Positions 10,716 through 19,148 are shown, counted from the stretch's first letter. The stretch: DNA of 64,000 bases from JANMEX01 sp041751995 (GCA_041751995.1 JBGSHY010000032.1:12720-76719); one strand, 5' to 3'. The notes: generated by a model not told the origin, from the letters alone. Made by a program: numbers and translations.

Positions 10716-11465
10716 TTGCTCAACACCCTGCCCAAATTGAACGAAGCGGAGCGCGTCAGGGAGCTGGCGGACAGCCTGAATCTGCGCTTTGCCGGGGCGG
10801 AGGCGCGCGATGTGATCGAATTTGCCGTTCACGAAGGATTCACGGGGCATATTGGCGCGGTGTCGTCATTCGGCGCTGAATCGGCTGTGTTGCTGCACCT
10901 GATTTCCACCGTCGACACCAAGACGCCGGTGCTGTTTCTTGATACGGGCAAACATTTTGGCGAAACACTCGACTATCGCGGCCAACTGGTGGATTTCCTC
11001 AAACTGGAGGATGTCCGCTTCATCCTGCCGCTTGAAGAAAAACTGGCAACTGGCGATCCCGATGGCGAACTGCACAAGGTTTCCACCGACCGCTGCTGCG
11101 CCATCCGCAAGGTCGAGCCGATGGCCCGCGCCGTCATTCCGTTTGATGCGTGGTTCACGGGGCGCAAGCGCTTTCAAGCATCCACTCGCTCGGCGCTGCC
11201 GCTTTTTGAAGCCGTCGGCCACCGCATCCGCATCAACCCGCTTGCCGGGTGGTCCGAAGATGACGTAGCCGACTATCAGGAACGCCACGCCCTGCCGGAG
11301 CATCCGCTGATCCCCTACGGATATTATTCTGTCGGCTGTGCGCCCTGCACCGAGCCATCGCCGCCGGAAGACCAGCGCGGCGGCCGCTGGAAGGGTCAAG
11401 CCAAGGTCGAATGCGGCATTCATCTTGGCGGGCTTGACGCCTCCCTCACCGATTCATCGCTTTAA
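10716..11465 (+). CDS. cysH: APS-type phosphosulfate reductase CysH
   Basis: Reduces activated sulfate to sulfite with thioredoxin, 249 residues. DRCCAIRKVEP and GCAPCTEP supply the four cysteines (CC...CxxC) of a [4Fe-4S] cluster. This marks the adenylyl-sulfate (APS) reductase subtype rather than enterobacterial PAPS reductase. The C-terminal catalytic cysteine lies in ECGIHL. The PP-loop is SSFGAESAV. The start is a TTG with AGGAT 7 nt upstream, overlapping the end of cysI; no better start is near. DUF934 follows after 9 bp. Confidence 0.93.
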   Translation: MLNTLPKLNEAERVRELADSLNLRFAGAEARDVIEFAVHEGFTGHIGAVSSFGAESAVLLHLISTVDTKTPVLFLDTGKHFGETLDYRGQLVDFLKLEDVRFILPLEEKLATGDPDGELHKVSTDRCCAIRKVEPMARAVIPFDAWFTGRKRFQASTRSALPLFEAVGHRIRINPLAGWSEDDVADYQERHALPEHPLIPYGYYSVGCAPCTEPSPPEDQRGGRWKGQAKVECGIHLGGLDASLTDSSL

Positions 11466-11474
11466 GGAGCGGCC

Positions 11475-11990
11475 ATGACCGAACAGATTGTAAAACTCTG
11501 GAAAGACGGTGCCTTCATCGAAGATGCGTGGCGTCACGCCGAAACGGATAACGGCGAAGGCCATGTTATCCTGCCGCTCGCCGCTTGGCTTGGCCTCAGC
11601 CCGGACCAGCGCAAGGCGGGTTCGAACCGCCTGGGTGTCCTACTGGCGCCCGGCGACAAACTGGACACAATCGTGGCAGATCTTGCGCATCTGCCGCTCG
11701 TCGCCCTATCGTTTCCGGCTTACAATGACGGCCGTTCACATTCGAAAGCCGCGCTACTCAAGACGCGTCATGGCTTTACGGGCGAAATACGCGCTGTCGG
11801 CGATGTGCTGGTTGACCAGATTCCGCTGTTGCTGCGCAACGGTTTTGACTCGCTGGAGGTCAAGAATCCGGTCGCCGTGAAGCGCTTGGAGGAAAGCCGC
11901 TCGACGGCAGTCAACATCTTCTATCAGCCGGCCGCCAGCCCGTCGGCCAGCGTCGGCAGTTACTCCTGGCGGCGCTTGCCGGCGGCTTGA
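11475..11990 (+). CDS. DUF934 domain protein
   Basis: Protein of 171 residues of the DUF934 family, which accompanies cysH/cysI in proteobacterial sulfur operons. It has an ATG with GGAGCGGCC just upstream. Family-type segments are LAPGDKLDTI, FPAYNDGRSHSKAALLKTR and GDVLVDQIPLLLRNGFDS. The C-terminal end is rich in Ala/Ser. No known catalytic motif is seen. Its last 30 bp are antisense to the tail of the long DMT frame read from 13297. Its role is inferred from linkage only: support of sulfite formation or reduction. Confidence 0.88.
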   Translation: MTEQIVKLWKDGAFIEDAWRHAETDNGEGHVILPLAAWLGLSPDQRKAGSNRLGVLLAPGDKLDTIVADLAHLPLVALSFPAYNDGRSHSKAALLKTRHGFTGEIRAVGDVLVDQIPLLLRNGFDSLEVKNPVAVKRLEESRSTAVNIFYQPAASPSASVGSYSWRRLPAA

Positions 11991-13297
11991 TCTTGCTCAA
12001 GGCGCGCCGCGCGAAAAATACATAGACAGATTGCAATATAATAGTTTCTGGACCCATACCGATGCAAATTCATGTCACTGACCAGACCGGAACGCGTCAC
12101 TCGCTGGAAGCCCTGGAGGGCTGGCGTGTCATGGAGGTCATCCGCGACTGGGGCCTCGACATCAAGGCCGAATGCGGCGGCGCCTGCGCCTGCGCCACCT
12201 GCCATGTCTATGTGGCGCCGGATTGGCTGGACAAGCTTCACCCGGCTTCCGACGAAGAACATGACATGCTCGACGGCGCTTTCCATGTCGAAAGCAATTC
12301 GCGCCTGTCCTGCCAGATCCTGATGTCGGACGTGCTTGACGGGCTTGAAGTTACTCTGGCGCCCGGTTCGGAAAATGAAGCCCGTTCTGTGGCCGCCTGA
12401 ACTGTTTCCCTTAGGGAACTTTTTGACCACATGTGTCTTCGTCAGCCAGCTTGAACGCATCTCGTCGCGGATCAGCGTCATGATGCCTGATGCGGTAACC
12501 AGCACGATGCCCGCAATGGTCCAGGCGTCCGGCACTTCGTTGAAGAACACCAGCCCGATGAAAACCGCCCAAATGATCTGGCTGTAGTTGGCCGGGGCGA
12601 TCAGGTTTGCGGGCGTTGTCCGCGCTGCTGCCAACAGGGCGACATGGCCAAACCCGGCAAATGTACCGGCAACGGCATATTTGGCCCATTCGATCCCGGC
12701 CGGCATGTGAAATTGTGGGATCATCAAAATGCCGTTGACGACCACCGAGGCAAACAGCACCACGCCGATCAGTGTGATGCGCCGTTCCGTTTGCCCCAGT
12801 TTGCGCAAGAATATGAATGAAGTCGCGCCTATCATTGCTGCAATGATCGCGGTGAGATGGCCAAGCTGGATTTCGCGGAAGCCCGGGCGCACCACCACCC
12901 ATACGCCAATCAGTCCAAGGGCCACCGCACTCCAGCGCCAAATGCGCACTTTCTCGTCAAGAAAGAAGATCGACAGAATTGTCACAAACACCGGTGCGAG
13001 GAATATGAGAGCATAGGATTCGGCAAACGGCAGGTGGGTAAACGTGTAGAACGCAAACATGCCCGCCGCGATGCCCGCCACGGCCCGCCCGGCCACCAGC
13101 CAGGGACGGTTCATCTTGAACATCGCCGACAACGGGTCATGCCGCAGCGTGAATGCGAGCACCGGAGCGAAAGAGAACAACGTGATGAAGAACCCGATCT
13201 GGAAGACACTTGTTCCCGGCCCGATTGCCTTGATGAAGGAATCGCAGATGCAAAAAAAGAAATAGGCGGCGAGCGCGATGAGGACACCGGGGTGCAT
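11960..13297 (-). CDS. EamA/DMT-family permease with unusual C-terminal extension
   Basis: Drug/metabolite transporter superfamily inner-membrane protein. Residues 1 to about 285 show the ten hydrophobic helices of two EamA repeats, from an ATG at 13297 (MHPGVLIALAAYFFFCICDS). The family is normally about 300 residues. Here the frame stays open to 445, and the last ~150 are antisense to the ferredoxin and the end of DUF934. In the neighbouring frame a TAA lies at 12411, just where a normal end is expected, so a one-base slip or sequence error near 12410-12430 would explain the extension. The gene lies 49 bp downstream of frcK, same strand. The substrate is unknown. Confidence 0.75.
   Translation of the reverse strand: MHPGVLIALAAYFFFCICDSFIKAIGPGTSVFQIGFFITLFSFAPVLAFTLRHDPLSAMFKMNRPWLVAGRAVAGIAAGMFAFYTFTHLPFAESYALIFLAPVFVTILSIFFLDEKVRIWRWSAVALGLIGVWVVVRPGFREIQLGHLTAIIAAMIGATSFIFLRKLGQTERRITLIGVVLFASVVVNGILMIPQFHMPAGIEWAKYAVAGTFAGFGHVALLAAARTTPANLIAPANYSQIIWAVFIGLVFFNEVPDAWTIAGIVLVTASGIMTLIRDEMRSSWLTKTHVVKKFPKGNSSGGHRTGFIFRTGRQSNFKPVKHVRHQDLAGQARIAFDMESAVEHVMFFVGSRVKLVQPIRRHIDMAGGAGAGAAAFGLDVEAPVADDLHDTPALQGFQRVTRSGLVSDMNLHRYGSRNYYIAICLCIFRAARLEQDQAAGKRRQE
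12037..12042 (+). promoter_or_regulatory. Possible -10 box before ferredoxin
   Basis: A TATAAT hexamer lies 20 bp before the ferredoxin ATG in an AT-rich stretch. No clear -35 partner is seen, so it is only a weak promoter candidate. Confidence 0.25.
12062..12400 (+). CDS. 2Fe-2S ferredoxin, adrenodoxin type
   Basis: Small soluble electron carrier, 112 residues. Cysteines follow the adrenodoxin pattern C-x5-C-x2-C (CGGACACATC) with the fourth in RLSCQI about 37 residues later. Acidic surface stretches (ASDEEHDMLDG) fit partner docking. The ATG starts 71 bp after the sulfur operon. A weak TATAAT box at 12037-12042 hints at its own promoter. A role as donor for the upstream sulfite reductase is plausible but inferred. 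The whole gene lies antisense to the extended DMT permease frame. Confidence 0.9.
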   Translation: MQIHVTDQTGTRHSLEALEGWRVMEVIRDWGLDIKAECGGACACATCHVYVAPDWLDKLHPASDEEHDMLDGAFHVESNSRLSCQILMSDVLDGLEVTLAPGSENEARSVAA

Positions 13298-13346
13298 GGA
13301 ATATTCCAGTTCGGAAGGATGCAGCGCCCGGCTTCAGAAAAGAGAA

Positions 13347-14012
13347 TCAGGCAGATGTGAAACGTATATCTGCACCATCGCTATGCTCAAGCACATGGCG
13401 AATGTTGGGCAGATCATTGGTGTCGATCCAGTTTCGCGCCTCAATCTTGTCCCGGCCATAATGTTCCCACCGCGCAACCAGCCGCCGGTCAAGTTCTTCC
13501 ATGGGAACATCAAGCAGCACACTCATGTCAAAAAGCGGACGAAGCGAGGTCCAAGGCGCATAGTCGAGCAAAAGGTAATTGCCTTCGGCGATCAGGAACT
13601 TCGTGTCTGCGCTGACAAGTTCCGCCGCTGCCCTGGACAGTTCCAGCGAACGGTCGAAGTGTGGAATGGCCACATCCGGCTCGCGGGCTTTCAGGCGCTT
13701 CAGCAGCACTGCAAAACCGCTAACGTCAAACGTTGGCGGAGAGCCTTTGCGGCTGCGCAGGCCGAGCGTTTCCAGCACCGCGTCGTCATAATGAAACCCG
13801 TCCATTGGAACGCCCGAAGCCCGCTCGCCTTTCGCGCGCAGTTCGAGCACGATTCGTTCAGCAATCGTGGACTTTCCGGCAGCAGGCGGACCTGCAACTG
13901 CAACAATAAAGCGGTCGTGGCCGATGGCCTTGTTGATGATCAGATCGACAAGACCGGCGATGGTGTCCACCGTCAGCCCATCATTTTTAGCTGCGCCGGT
14001 TCCTGATGGCAT
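13347..14012 (-). CDS. frcK: FrcK-like P-loop kinase of the fructose operon
   Basis: Protein of 221 residues of the uridine kinase/phosphoribulokinase-like P-loop family. Walker A is GPPAAGKST (about residues 41-49). PMDGFHYDD is the acidic substrate-side motif typical of this family, and FLIAEGNYLLLD follows. The start is an ATG at 14012 that overlaps the frcA stop as TGATG. The order frcB-frcC-frcA-frcK matches the fructose operon described in Sinorhizobium meliloti, where FrcK is a kinase-like protein of uncertain need. The substrate (a sugar or nucleoside) cannot be read from sequence. Confidence 0.85.
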   Translation of the reverse strand: MPSGTGAAKNDGLTVDTIAGLVDLIINKAIGHDRFIVAVAGPPAAGKSTIAERIVLELRAKGERASGVPMDGFHYDDAVLETLGLRSRKGSPPTFDVSGFAVLLKRLKAREPDVAIPHFDRSLELSRAAAELVSADTKFLIAEGNYLLLDYAPWTSLRPLFDMSVLLDVPMEELDRRLVARWEHYGRDKIEARNWIDTNDLPNIRHVLEHSDGADIRFTSA

Positions 14013-14800
14013 CAAGCAGCGTCCATAAGCTCCTTTGGCGGCTCTTTCGCGCCAGTCATCAGCGCCACCGCATCAGACATTGTGAAATCCTTCGGATTGA
14101 TGACGCAAAGGCGTTTGCCAAGCCGGTGGATATGGATGCGGTCGCAGACTTCGAACACGTGCGGCATGTTGTGCGAGATCAGGATAATCGGCATGCCGCG
14201 CCGCTTCACGTCGCGGATCAACTCCAGCACGCGGCGCGATTCCTTTACGCCGAGCGCGGCTGTCGGCTCGTCCATGATAACCACTTTCGAGCCAAACGCT
14301 GCAGCCCGCGCCACGGCGACGCCCTGGCGCTGGCCGCCGGACAGCGTTTCGACCGCCTGGTTGATGTTCTGGATGGTCATCAAGCCAAGCTCCGACAGCT
14401 TGTCCCGGGCGAACTTCTGCATGGCGTTACGATCCACCATCCGGAAGATGGAGCCAAGCGGACCGGGTTTTCGTATTTCGCGCCCGAGAAACATGTTGTC
14501 TGCGATCGATAGGGCAGGCGAGAGGGCAAGGTTCTGGTAGACGGTTTCGATGCCTGCCGCACGGCCATCCTGCGGCGAGCGGAAATTCACCGGCTTGCCT
14601 TCCAGCTTGATCTCGCCATGGTCTGGCGTGACCGCTCCGCACAACGCCTTGATGAGGGTCGATTTGCCAGCCCCGTTGTCGCCGATGACACCGAGGATTT
14701 CGCCGGGATACAGGTCGAAATCCGTGTTGTTGAGCGCCACCACGCTGCCATAGCGCTTGAGCAAGCCACGCGCTTGCAGGATGGGTTGTTGCGATGTCAT
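14012..14800 (-). CDS. frcA: Fructose ABC transporter ATPase FrcA
   Basis: Energising subunit of a carbohydrate uptake (CUT2) ABC transporter, 262 residues with one nucleotide-binding domain, like S. meliloti FrcA and unlike the two-domain RbsA type. Walker A is GDNGAGKST, the signature is LSGGQRQG, Walker B is VVIMDEPTAALG, and the H-loop is ISHNM. The ATG at 14800 overlaps the frcC stop as ATGA and has GGAGGG upstream. A GTG/ATG seven codons earlier would lie inside frcC. It pairs with FrcC in the membrane. Confidence 0.93.
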   Translation of the reverse strand: MTSQQPILQARGLLKRYGSVVALNNTDFDLYPGEILGVIGDNGAGKSTLIKALCGAVTPDHGEIKLEGKPVNFRSPQDGRAAGIETVYQNLALSPALSIADNMFLGREIRKPGPLGSIFRMVDRNAMQKFARDKLSELGLMTIQNINQAVETLSGGQRQGVAVARAAAFGSKVVIMDEPTAALGVKESRRVLELIRDVKRRGMPIILISHNMPHVFEVCDRIHIHRLGKRLCVINPKDFTMSDAVALMTGAKEPPKELMDAA

Positions 14801-15924
14801 TGCGAAGCCCTCCGGAGCCATTGATCCAGGGCGACGGCGATGATCACCAAGCAGCCCGATGCGAAAAGTTGCCAGTAGCTGTCGACCCCTGCGAGCGCCA
14901 GACCAGTGTTGAAAACACCAACGATCATGGCGCCGAGCACAGAACCGGCGATGGAGGCGCGGCCGCCGAACAGCGACGTTCCGCCGATCACCACAGCAGT
15001 GATGGAGTCAAGATTGACAGTTTCGAAGGCGATCGGGGACATGGATCCGACACGCCCGATCGCCACCCATGCGCCAAAGCCGCAAATCAGGCCCGCCAAC
15101 GCATAAACCGAAATCAAGGTGCGGTCGATTTGAACACCCGAGAGCATCGCCGCGTCCGGATCATCACCAACCGCCGTGACATGACGGCCCCAAGCCGTGC
15201 GGTTCAACAGATACCAGGCGATGACAGCAAGAACTATAAGCGCAATGGAGCCGTAGATGAATTTGGCGCCGCCAATATCAAAAGCCGTACCGAACCACAA
15301 AAGCCCCGGCGCGTTTTCGGCAAGATCGGCAGGACGCACCGATTCAGAGCCCGTGTACCAGAACTTCAGGGCATTGAAGACGTAAAGCGTGCCCAGCGTG
15401 ACGATAAAGGGCGGAATGCGCGCCTTTGTGACGAGCAGTCCATTGACGACACCCATCATGGTGCCCGTCGCAATGGCAAAGGGAATCGCAAGATATTCAG
15501 GCATCGCCGGAATGGTGAAAAGTTCTATTCCGGTGAAGGGTATGATGAAGGTGACGCCGAGCGTCGCAAGCCGTCCCATCACCATGGCCGATATGACGAG
15601 CATGGCGCCCACCGACAAATCAATGCCGGCTGTCAGGATGATGATTGTCTGTGCGATGGCAATAATGCCGGTCACTGTCACCTGTTTCAGGATCAGCGAC
15701 AACGTGCTGGCTGTCATGAAATTGTTCGCAAGCACGCCAAAAGCCAGAATGCTGACGATCAGGATGATTGCCGGAATCGCCGTCGGGTTGGTCCGCAGGA
15801 AACTGCGGGCGCGCGACAGGGCGGATTTGTCGTCCTGTTCGAAGCTGGCGACGGTCTTGTCGGCTTCGCTCAGCGTGGCTTCAAAATCTGAAATGGTTTT
15901 GGTTGGTGTTTCCGCTTTGGCCAT
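14797..15924 (-). CDS. frcC: Fructose ABC transporter permease FrcC
   Basis: Inner-membrane permease of the CUT2/ribose-type family, 375 residues. A cytoplasmic N-terminal tail (MAKAETPTKTISDFEATLSE) precedes multiple hydrophobic helices. Family landmarks include GIDLSVGAML and VNLDSITAVVIGGTSLFGG. The start at 15924 has GGGGAGG upstream; the open frame before it is in the stem-loop that separates frcB and frcC. The stop overlaps frcA. It forms the sugar channel served by FrcB in the periplasm. Confidence 0.93.
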   Translation of the reverse strand: MAKAETPTKTISDFEATLSEADKTVASFEQDDKSALSRARSFLRTNPTAIPAIILIVSILAFGVLANNFMTASTLSLILKQVTVTGIIAIAQTIIILTAGIDLSVGAMLVISAMVMGRLATLGVTFIIPFTGIELFTIPAMPEYLAIPFAIATGTMMGVVNGLLVTKARIPPFIVTLGTLYVFNALKFWYTGSESVRPADLAENAPGLLWFGTAFDIGGAKFIYGSIALIVLAVIAWYLLNRTAWGRHVTAVGDDPDAAMLSGVQIDRTLISVYALAGLICGFGAWVAIGRVGSMSPIAFETVNLDSITAVVIGGTSLFGGRASIAGSVLGAMIVGVFNTGLALAGVDSYWQLFASGCLVIIAVALDQWLRRASQ

Positions 15925-15982
15925 GCCCTGCTGCCTCCCCTGATCTGATCCTGACGCTTCTTGACGGGCGCCCAGTGATAGA

Positions 15983-16007
15983 AAGGGCGACTGTAACAGC
16001 CGCCCTT
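15983..16007 (-). terminator. Stem-loop between frcB and frcC
   Basis: Read on the minus strand, an 11-bp stem (AAGGGCGGCTG / CAGTCGCCCTT, one wobble) closes a TTA loop. There is no strong T-run after it. In binding-protein operons such structures protect the upstream message or attenuate readthrough, so extra FrcB is made relative to permease. Confidence 0.55.
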
Positions 16008-16040
16008 CCAAACTTACAAGTGTGTTTCAGAGCAGAACAA

Positions 16041-17060
16041 TCAGCCCCAGCACTTGGCCAGACCTTCTTTGGTGTCGAGCGACGGAACGCCCTCGGCTGG
16101 CTTGTCCGTGATCAGGTTCACGCCGGTGTTGAAGAACGTCAGGCCTTCCGAAACGGTCGGCTTAGTGCCGTCCTTGGCGTATGCGGCAATGGCTTCGATG
16201 CCCTTGGAGGCCATCAGCAGCGGATACTGCTGCGAGGTTGCGCCGATGACGCCCGAAGCAACCGACTTCACGCCGGGGCAGCCGCCGTCAACGGAGACGA
16301 TCAGAGCCTGGCCTTCCTTGCCTGCAGCCTTGAGCGCAGCGTAAGCGCCTTCAGCAGCCGGTTCGTTGATGGTGTAAACGACGTTGATGTTCGGCTCTTT
16401 GGCGAGCAGGGTTTCCATACCCTTCTGGCCGCCTTCGGGGTTGGCGCCCGAAGATTCGTGACCGACAACGCGCGGATCCTTTTCGGAACCCAGGACCTTC
16501 AGGTCCGGCACTTCAATGCCGAAGCCTGTCAGGAAGCCGGTGTCACGCAGAACGTCAACCGAGATGTTGTCCTTGTTGATGTCGAGCATGGCGATCTTGG
16601 CGTCTGCAGCCTTGTCGCCGAGCTGGGCCTTGGCCCACTTGCCGATCAGAAGGCCGGCTTCAAAGTTGTCGGTTGCGAAAGTCATGTCCTGACCTTCCGG
16701 ATCGCCCAGCGGTGTGTCGAGCGAGATCACGAGGATGCCGGCAGCGCGGGCAGCCTTGAGGGCCGGGCCAACGTCGTCGTTCGACGGGGTGATGAGAATG
16801 CCCTTCACGCCAGCTGCAACGCAGTTTTCGATGGCCGTGATCTGCGGAGCTGCGTCGCCGTCCTTTTCACCGGCAAACGACTTCAGATCAACGCCGGCAG
16901 CGGCAGCGCCCTGTTCTGCGCCTTCCTTCATCTTCACGAAGAACGGGTTGGTGTTGTTCTTGGTGATCAGGCAAGCGCCGGTGGCGGCCTGAGCCGAAGA
17001 GACGGATGCAACGCCGAGCGCCAAAGCGCCGAGCATCGACAGTACGAGTGATTTCTTCAT
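16041..17060 (-). CDS. frcB: Fructose-binding periplasmic protein FrcB
   Basis: Periplasmic solute-binding protein of the ribose/galactose-binding (CUT2) type, 339 residues. It has a clear Sec signal peptide (MKKSLVLSMLGALALGVASV, cleaved after SSAQA). The mature part holds type I periplasmic fold motifs such as FFVKMKEGAEQGA and GILITPSNDDVGPALKAA. The start at 17060 is preceded by GGGAGGAACACA; upstream in-frame codons are not used by comparison with the signal peptide. It is first in the fructose operon, divergent from frcR. Fructose is inferred from operon order; ribose or mannose cannot be excluded. Confidence 0.92.
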   Translation of the reverse strand: MKKSLVLSMLGALALGVASVSSAQAATGACLITKNNTNPFFVKMKEGAEQGAAAAGVDLKSFAGEKDGDAAPQITAIENCVAAGVKGILITPSNDDVGPALKAARAAGILVISLDTPLGDPEGQDMTFATDNFEAGLLIGKWAKAQLGDKAADAKIAMLDINKDNISVDVLRDTGFLTGFGIEVPDLKVLGSEKDPRVVGHESSGANPEGGQKGMETLLAKEPNINVVYTINEPAAEGAYAALKAAGKEGQALIVSVDGGCPGVKSVASGVIGATSQQYPLLMASKGIEAIAAYAKDGTKPTVSEGLTFFNTGVNLITDKPAEGVPSLDTKEGLAKCWG

Positions 17061-17200
17061 TGTGTTCCTCCCAGAACAAGCCCAAAAGCGGTTGCCGCGA
17101 TGGGCAGTTACACTTCCAAGAAGATCGAAACAGCAGGGCCTCCCGGCCTTGGTCTCGACTTCACCTTCAAGCCAACACGGAATCATTCGGCTTGTCAATA

Positions 17201-17221
17201 AATAAATCCACTTGATTTATT
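17201..17221. promoter_or_regulatory. Candidate FrcR operator
   Basis: Perfect 8-bp inverted repeat, arms AATAAATC and GATTTATT around CACTT, in the frcB/frcR divergent promoter. The arm layout and 5-nt spacer match the inverted repeat next to the xylose ROK regulator at 37833. It is a likely site for the adjacent ROK repressor. Confidence 0.55.
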
Positions 17222-17301
17222 AATCTGATGGGGCATGCTGCCATTGTCGATACCGGCGGTATGGGAGTGCCGCCGTGATTTCTGGGAGGATTTTGCCAGC
17301 C

Positions 17302-18522
17302 ATGCGCAATGAGGCTGACACGGCAGATTTTGCTTTGACGATTGGAGCACGTGGTTCCAATCAGGCAGCTGTGCGCGCCCACAATGAACGCCTTGTGCTT
17401 TCGCTTGTGCGCAAATACGGCAGCATGGCCAAAGCCGATATCGCCCGCTCGACAGGTCTGTCGGCACAAACTGTTTCAGTCATCATGCGGGCGCTTGAAA
17501 CTGACGGTCTGCTGCTGCGCGGTGAGCCTGTTCGCGGCAAGGTTGGGCAGCCCTCTGTTCCCATGTCGCTCAATCCCGAGGGTGTCTATTCCATTGGCTT
17601 GAAGATCGGACGCCGCTCGGCCGACCTCATCCTCATGGATTTTGTCGGCACGCAAAAAGGCCATCTGCATCTGACCTATCCTTTTCCGATGCCAAAAGGC
17701 ATTTTGGATTTTGTGCAGTCAGGGACCGCGACACTGGCTGCAAAACTTACGGAAAATGGGCGCAAGCAAATCGCCGGCATCGGCATCGCCTCACCATTCG
17801 AATTGTGGAACTGGGCCGAAGAGGTCGGGGCGCCGCAGGGCGAAATGGACGCTTGGCGCGATTTTGACATGCAGGATGAAATCGCCGCCATTTCGCCCTA
17901 TCCGGTCTTCCTGCAGAACGACGCCACCAGTGCCTGTGGTGCCGAACTCGTATTCGGGGCGGGCTCCCGCTACCCGGATTTCATCTACTTTTTCATTGGT
18001 TCATTCATCGGGGGCGGTGTGGTTCTGAACTCCAGCCTTTATTCCGGGCGGACCGGCAATGCCGGCGCGATTGGCTCCATGCCCGTGCCGGACGGCACCG
18101 GCGGCAGCCGCCAATTGATCGACGCGGCGTCAATATTTGTTCTGGAGAACATGCTGCGCGAAAGCGGCATTGACCCGTCGCCGCTTTGGTATGCGCCGGA
18201 TGACTGGATTGATTTTGGCAAGCCTCTGACGGACTGGATTGAACTCACTGCCAAAGCGTTGGCCCACGCAATCGTGGCTTCTGCTTCGGTCTTGGACTTC
18301 GGCGCTGCGATCATCGATGGCGGCTTCCCGGCATGGGTCCGCGCCCGCGTCGTGACTGCAACAAAACTTGCGGCAAACAAACTGGATCTTCAAGGCATCA
18401 AGTTGCCGGATATCATCGAAGGCGAAGTCGGCGATCAGGCCCGCTCGCTTGGCGGGGCCAGTCTCCCCTTGTTCTCGCGCTACCTTCTTGATTTCAATAC
18501 ACCGTTTAAGGAGAGCCACTGA
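17302..18522 (+). CDS. frcR: ROK-family regulator of the fructose operon
   Basis: Transcriptional regulator, 406 residues, divergent from frcB. It has an N-terminal winged helix (about 30-85: GSMAKADIARSTGLSAQTVS) and a C-terminal ROK sugar-kinase-like domain. The usual ROK zinc motif (GHxxx...CxCGxxGCxE) is absent; the equivalent stretch reads AIGSMPVPDGTGGSRQL, so this is a divergent, non-zinc ROK. The ATG at 17302 follows GGGAGGA by 11 nt. In S. meliloti, frcR represses frcBCAK, and fructose relieves this. The next gene starts within its stop codon. Confidence 0.85.
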   Translation: MRNEADTADFALTIGARGSNQAAVRAHNERLVLSLVRKYGSMAKADIARSTGLSAQTVSVIMRALETDGLLLRGEPVRGKVGQPSVPMSLNPEGVYSIGLKIGRRSADLILMDFVGTQKGHLHLTYPFPMPKGILDFVQSGTATLAAKLTENGRKQIAGIGIASPFELWNWAEEVGAPQGEMDAWRDFDMQDEIAAISPYPVFLQNDATSACGAELVFGAGSRYPDFIYFFIGSFIGGGVVLNSSLYSGRTGNAGAIGSMPVPDGTGGSRQLIDAASIFVLENMLRESGIDPSPLWYAPDDWIDFGKPLTDWIELTAKALAHAIVASASVLDFGAAIIDGGFPAWVRARVVTATKLAANKLDLQGIKLPDIIEGEVGDQARSLGGASLPLFSRYLLDFNTPFKESH

Positions 18523-18941
18523 TGCTCAAAGGACTTGACCCCATTTTAGGCCCAGACCTCCTGTTCGCTTTGCGCGCCATGGGCCATGGCGATGAAATTG
18601 CCATCGTCGACGGCAACTACCCTGCCGTTGCCCATGCGCGCCGCCTGATTCGCGCCGATGGCCACCCGGTCACGGCGATCCTTGAAGGCATACTTTCCGT
18701 GATGCCGGTCGATGACATGGTCAAAGAGGCTGTGTTTATCCCCCACCATGACACGCCGCAGAAATGTCATGCCGATTTCAAGGCAATTGTTGCCAGACAT
18801 GAGCCAAAAATTGCCGTCGTTCCGCTTGTCGGCCAGGCCTTTTATGACCGGGTCAAAACATGCTACGCCATCGTCGCATCCGGCGAACCGGCGCTGTATG
18901 CCAACATCATCCTGCGCAAGGGCGTGATCTATCCCGCATGA
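18522..18941 (+). CDS. RbsD/FucU-type sugar mutarotase
   Basis: Protein of 139 residues of the RbsD/FucU family, cytosolic ring-shaped enzymes that interconvert anomeric or ring forms of sugars. The N-terminal catalytic-histidine region reads MLKGLDPILGPDLLFALRAM followed by GHGDEI. The C-terminal part has the family YANIILRKGVI. The start overlaps the frcR stop as TGATG. Joint transcription with the fructose regulator suggests it supplies the correct fructose or fucose form. FucU (about 140 residues) is closer in length than RbsD; which sugar it acts on is not shown. Confidence 0.88.
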   Translation: MLKGLDPILGPDLLFALRAMGHGDEIAIVDGNYPAVAHARRLIRADGHPVTAILEGILSVMPVDDMVKEAVFIPHHDTPQKCHADFKAIVARHEPKIAVVPLVGQAFYDRVKTCYAIVASGEPALYANIILRKGVIYPA

Positions 18942-18995
18942 GCCTCGCGCTTTGTTACAAAAATTCGGGCGGGGGACACGCCTGAAACCAGCGCT

Positions 18996-19030
18996 CCGGC
19001 AGAGAAATCTGCCGGGGCGTTGCTGTTTTC
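18996..19030 (+). terminator. Hairpin terminator after mutarotase gene
   Basis: An 8-bp perfect stem, CCGGCAGA / TCTGCCGG, with a GAAA tetraloop, followed after a short G-rich stretch by GTTTTC. It lies 55 bp past the mutarotase stop and before the preT promoter. Confidence 0.55.
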
Positions 19031-19047
19031 AACCGTCATAAAAATTT

Positions 19048-19077
19048 TTGACCAAACAATAAAAAAATTTGACCAAG
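19048..19077 (+). promoter_or_regulatory. Two TTTGACCAA half-sites before preT
   Basis: TTTGACCAA occurs at 19048-19056 and again at 19069-19077, a 21-bp (two helical turns) repeat in an A-rich stretch 71 bp before preT. The core TTGACCA is the half-site of the RutR operator known in E. coli. The opposite half-sites are poorly kept, so the mode of binding is uncertain. Confidence 0.5.
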
Positions 19078-19148
19078 AGAAAAAATCGTAGCAGTCTCCC
19101 ATCAGAATTCCGGCAAACGGAATCGGGAACATTTTCTGGAGGAAGGCG

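Noticed and set aside
19048..19077. Repeated TTTGACCAA considered as a CRISPR or transposon end
   Set aside because: Only two short copies, no spacers or terminal structure; the sequence fits a RutR half-site.
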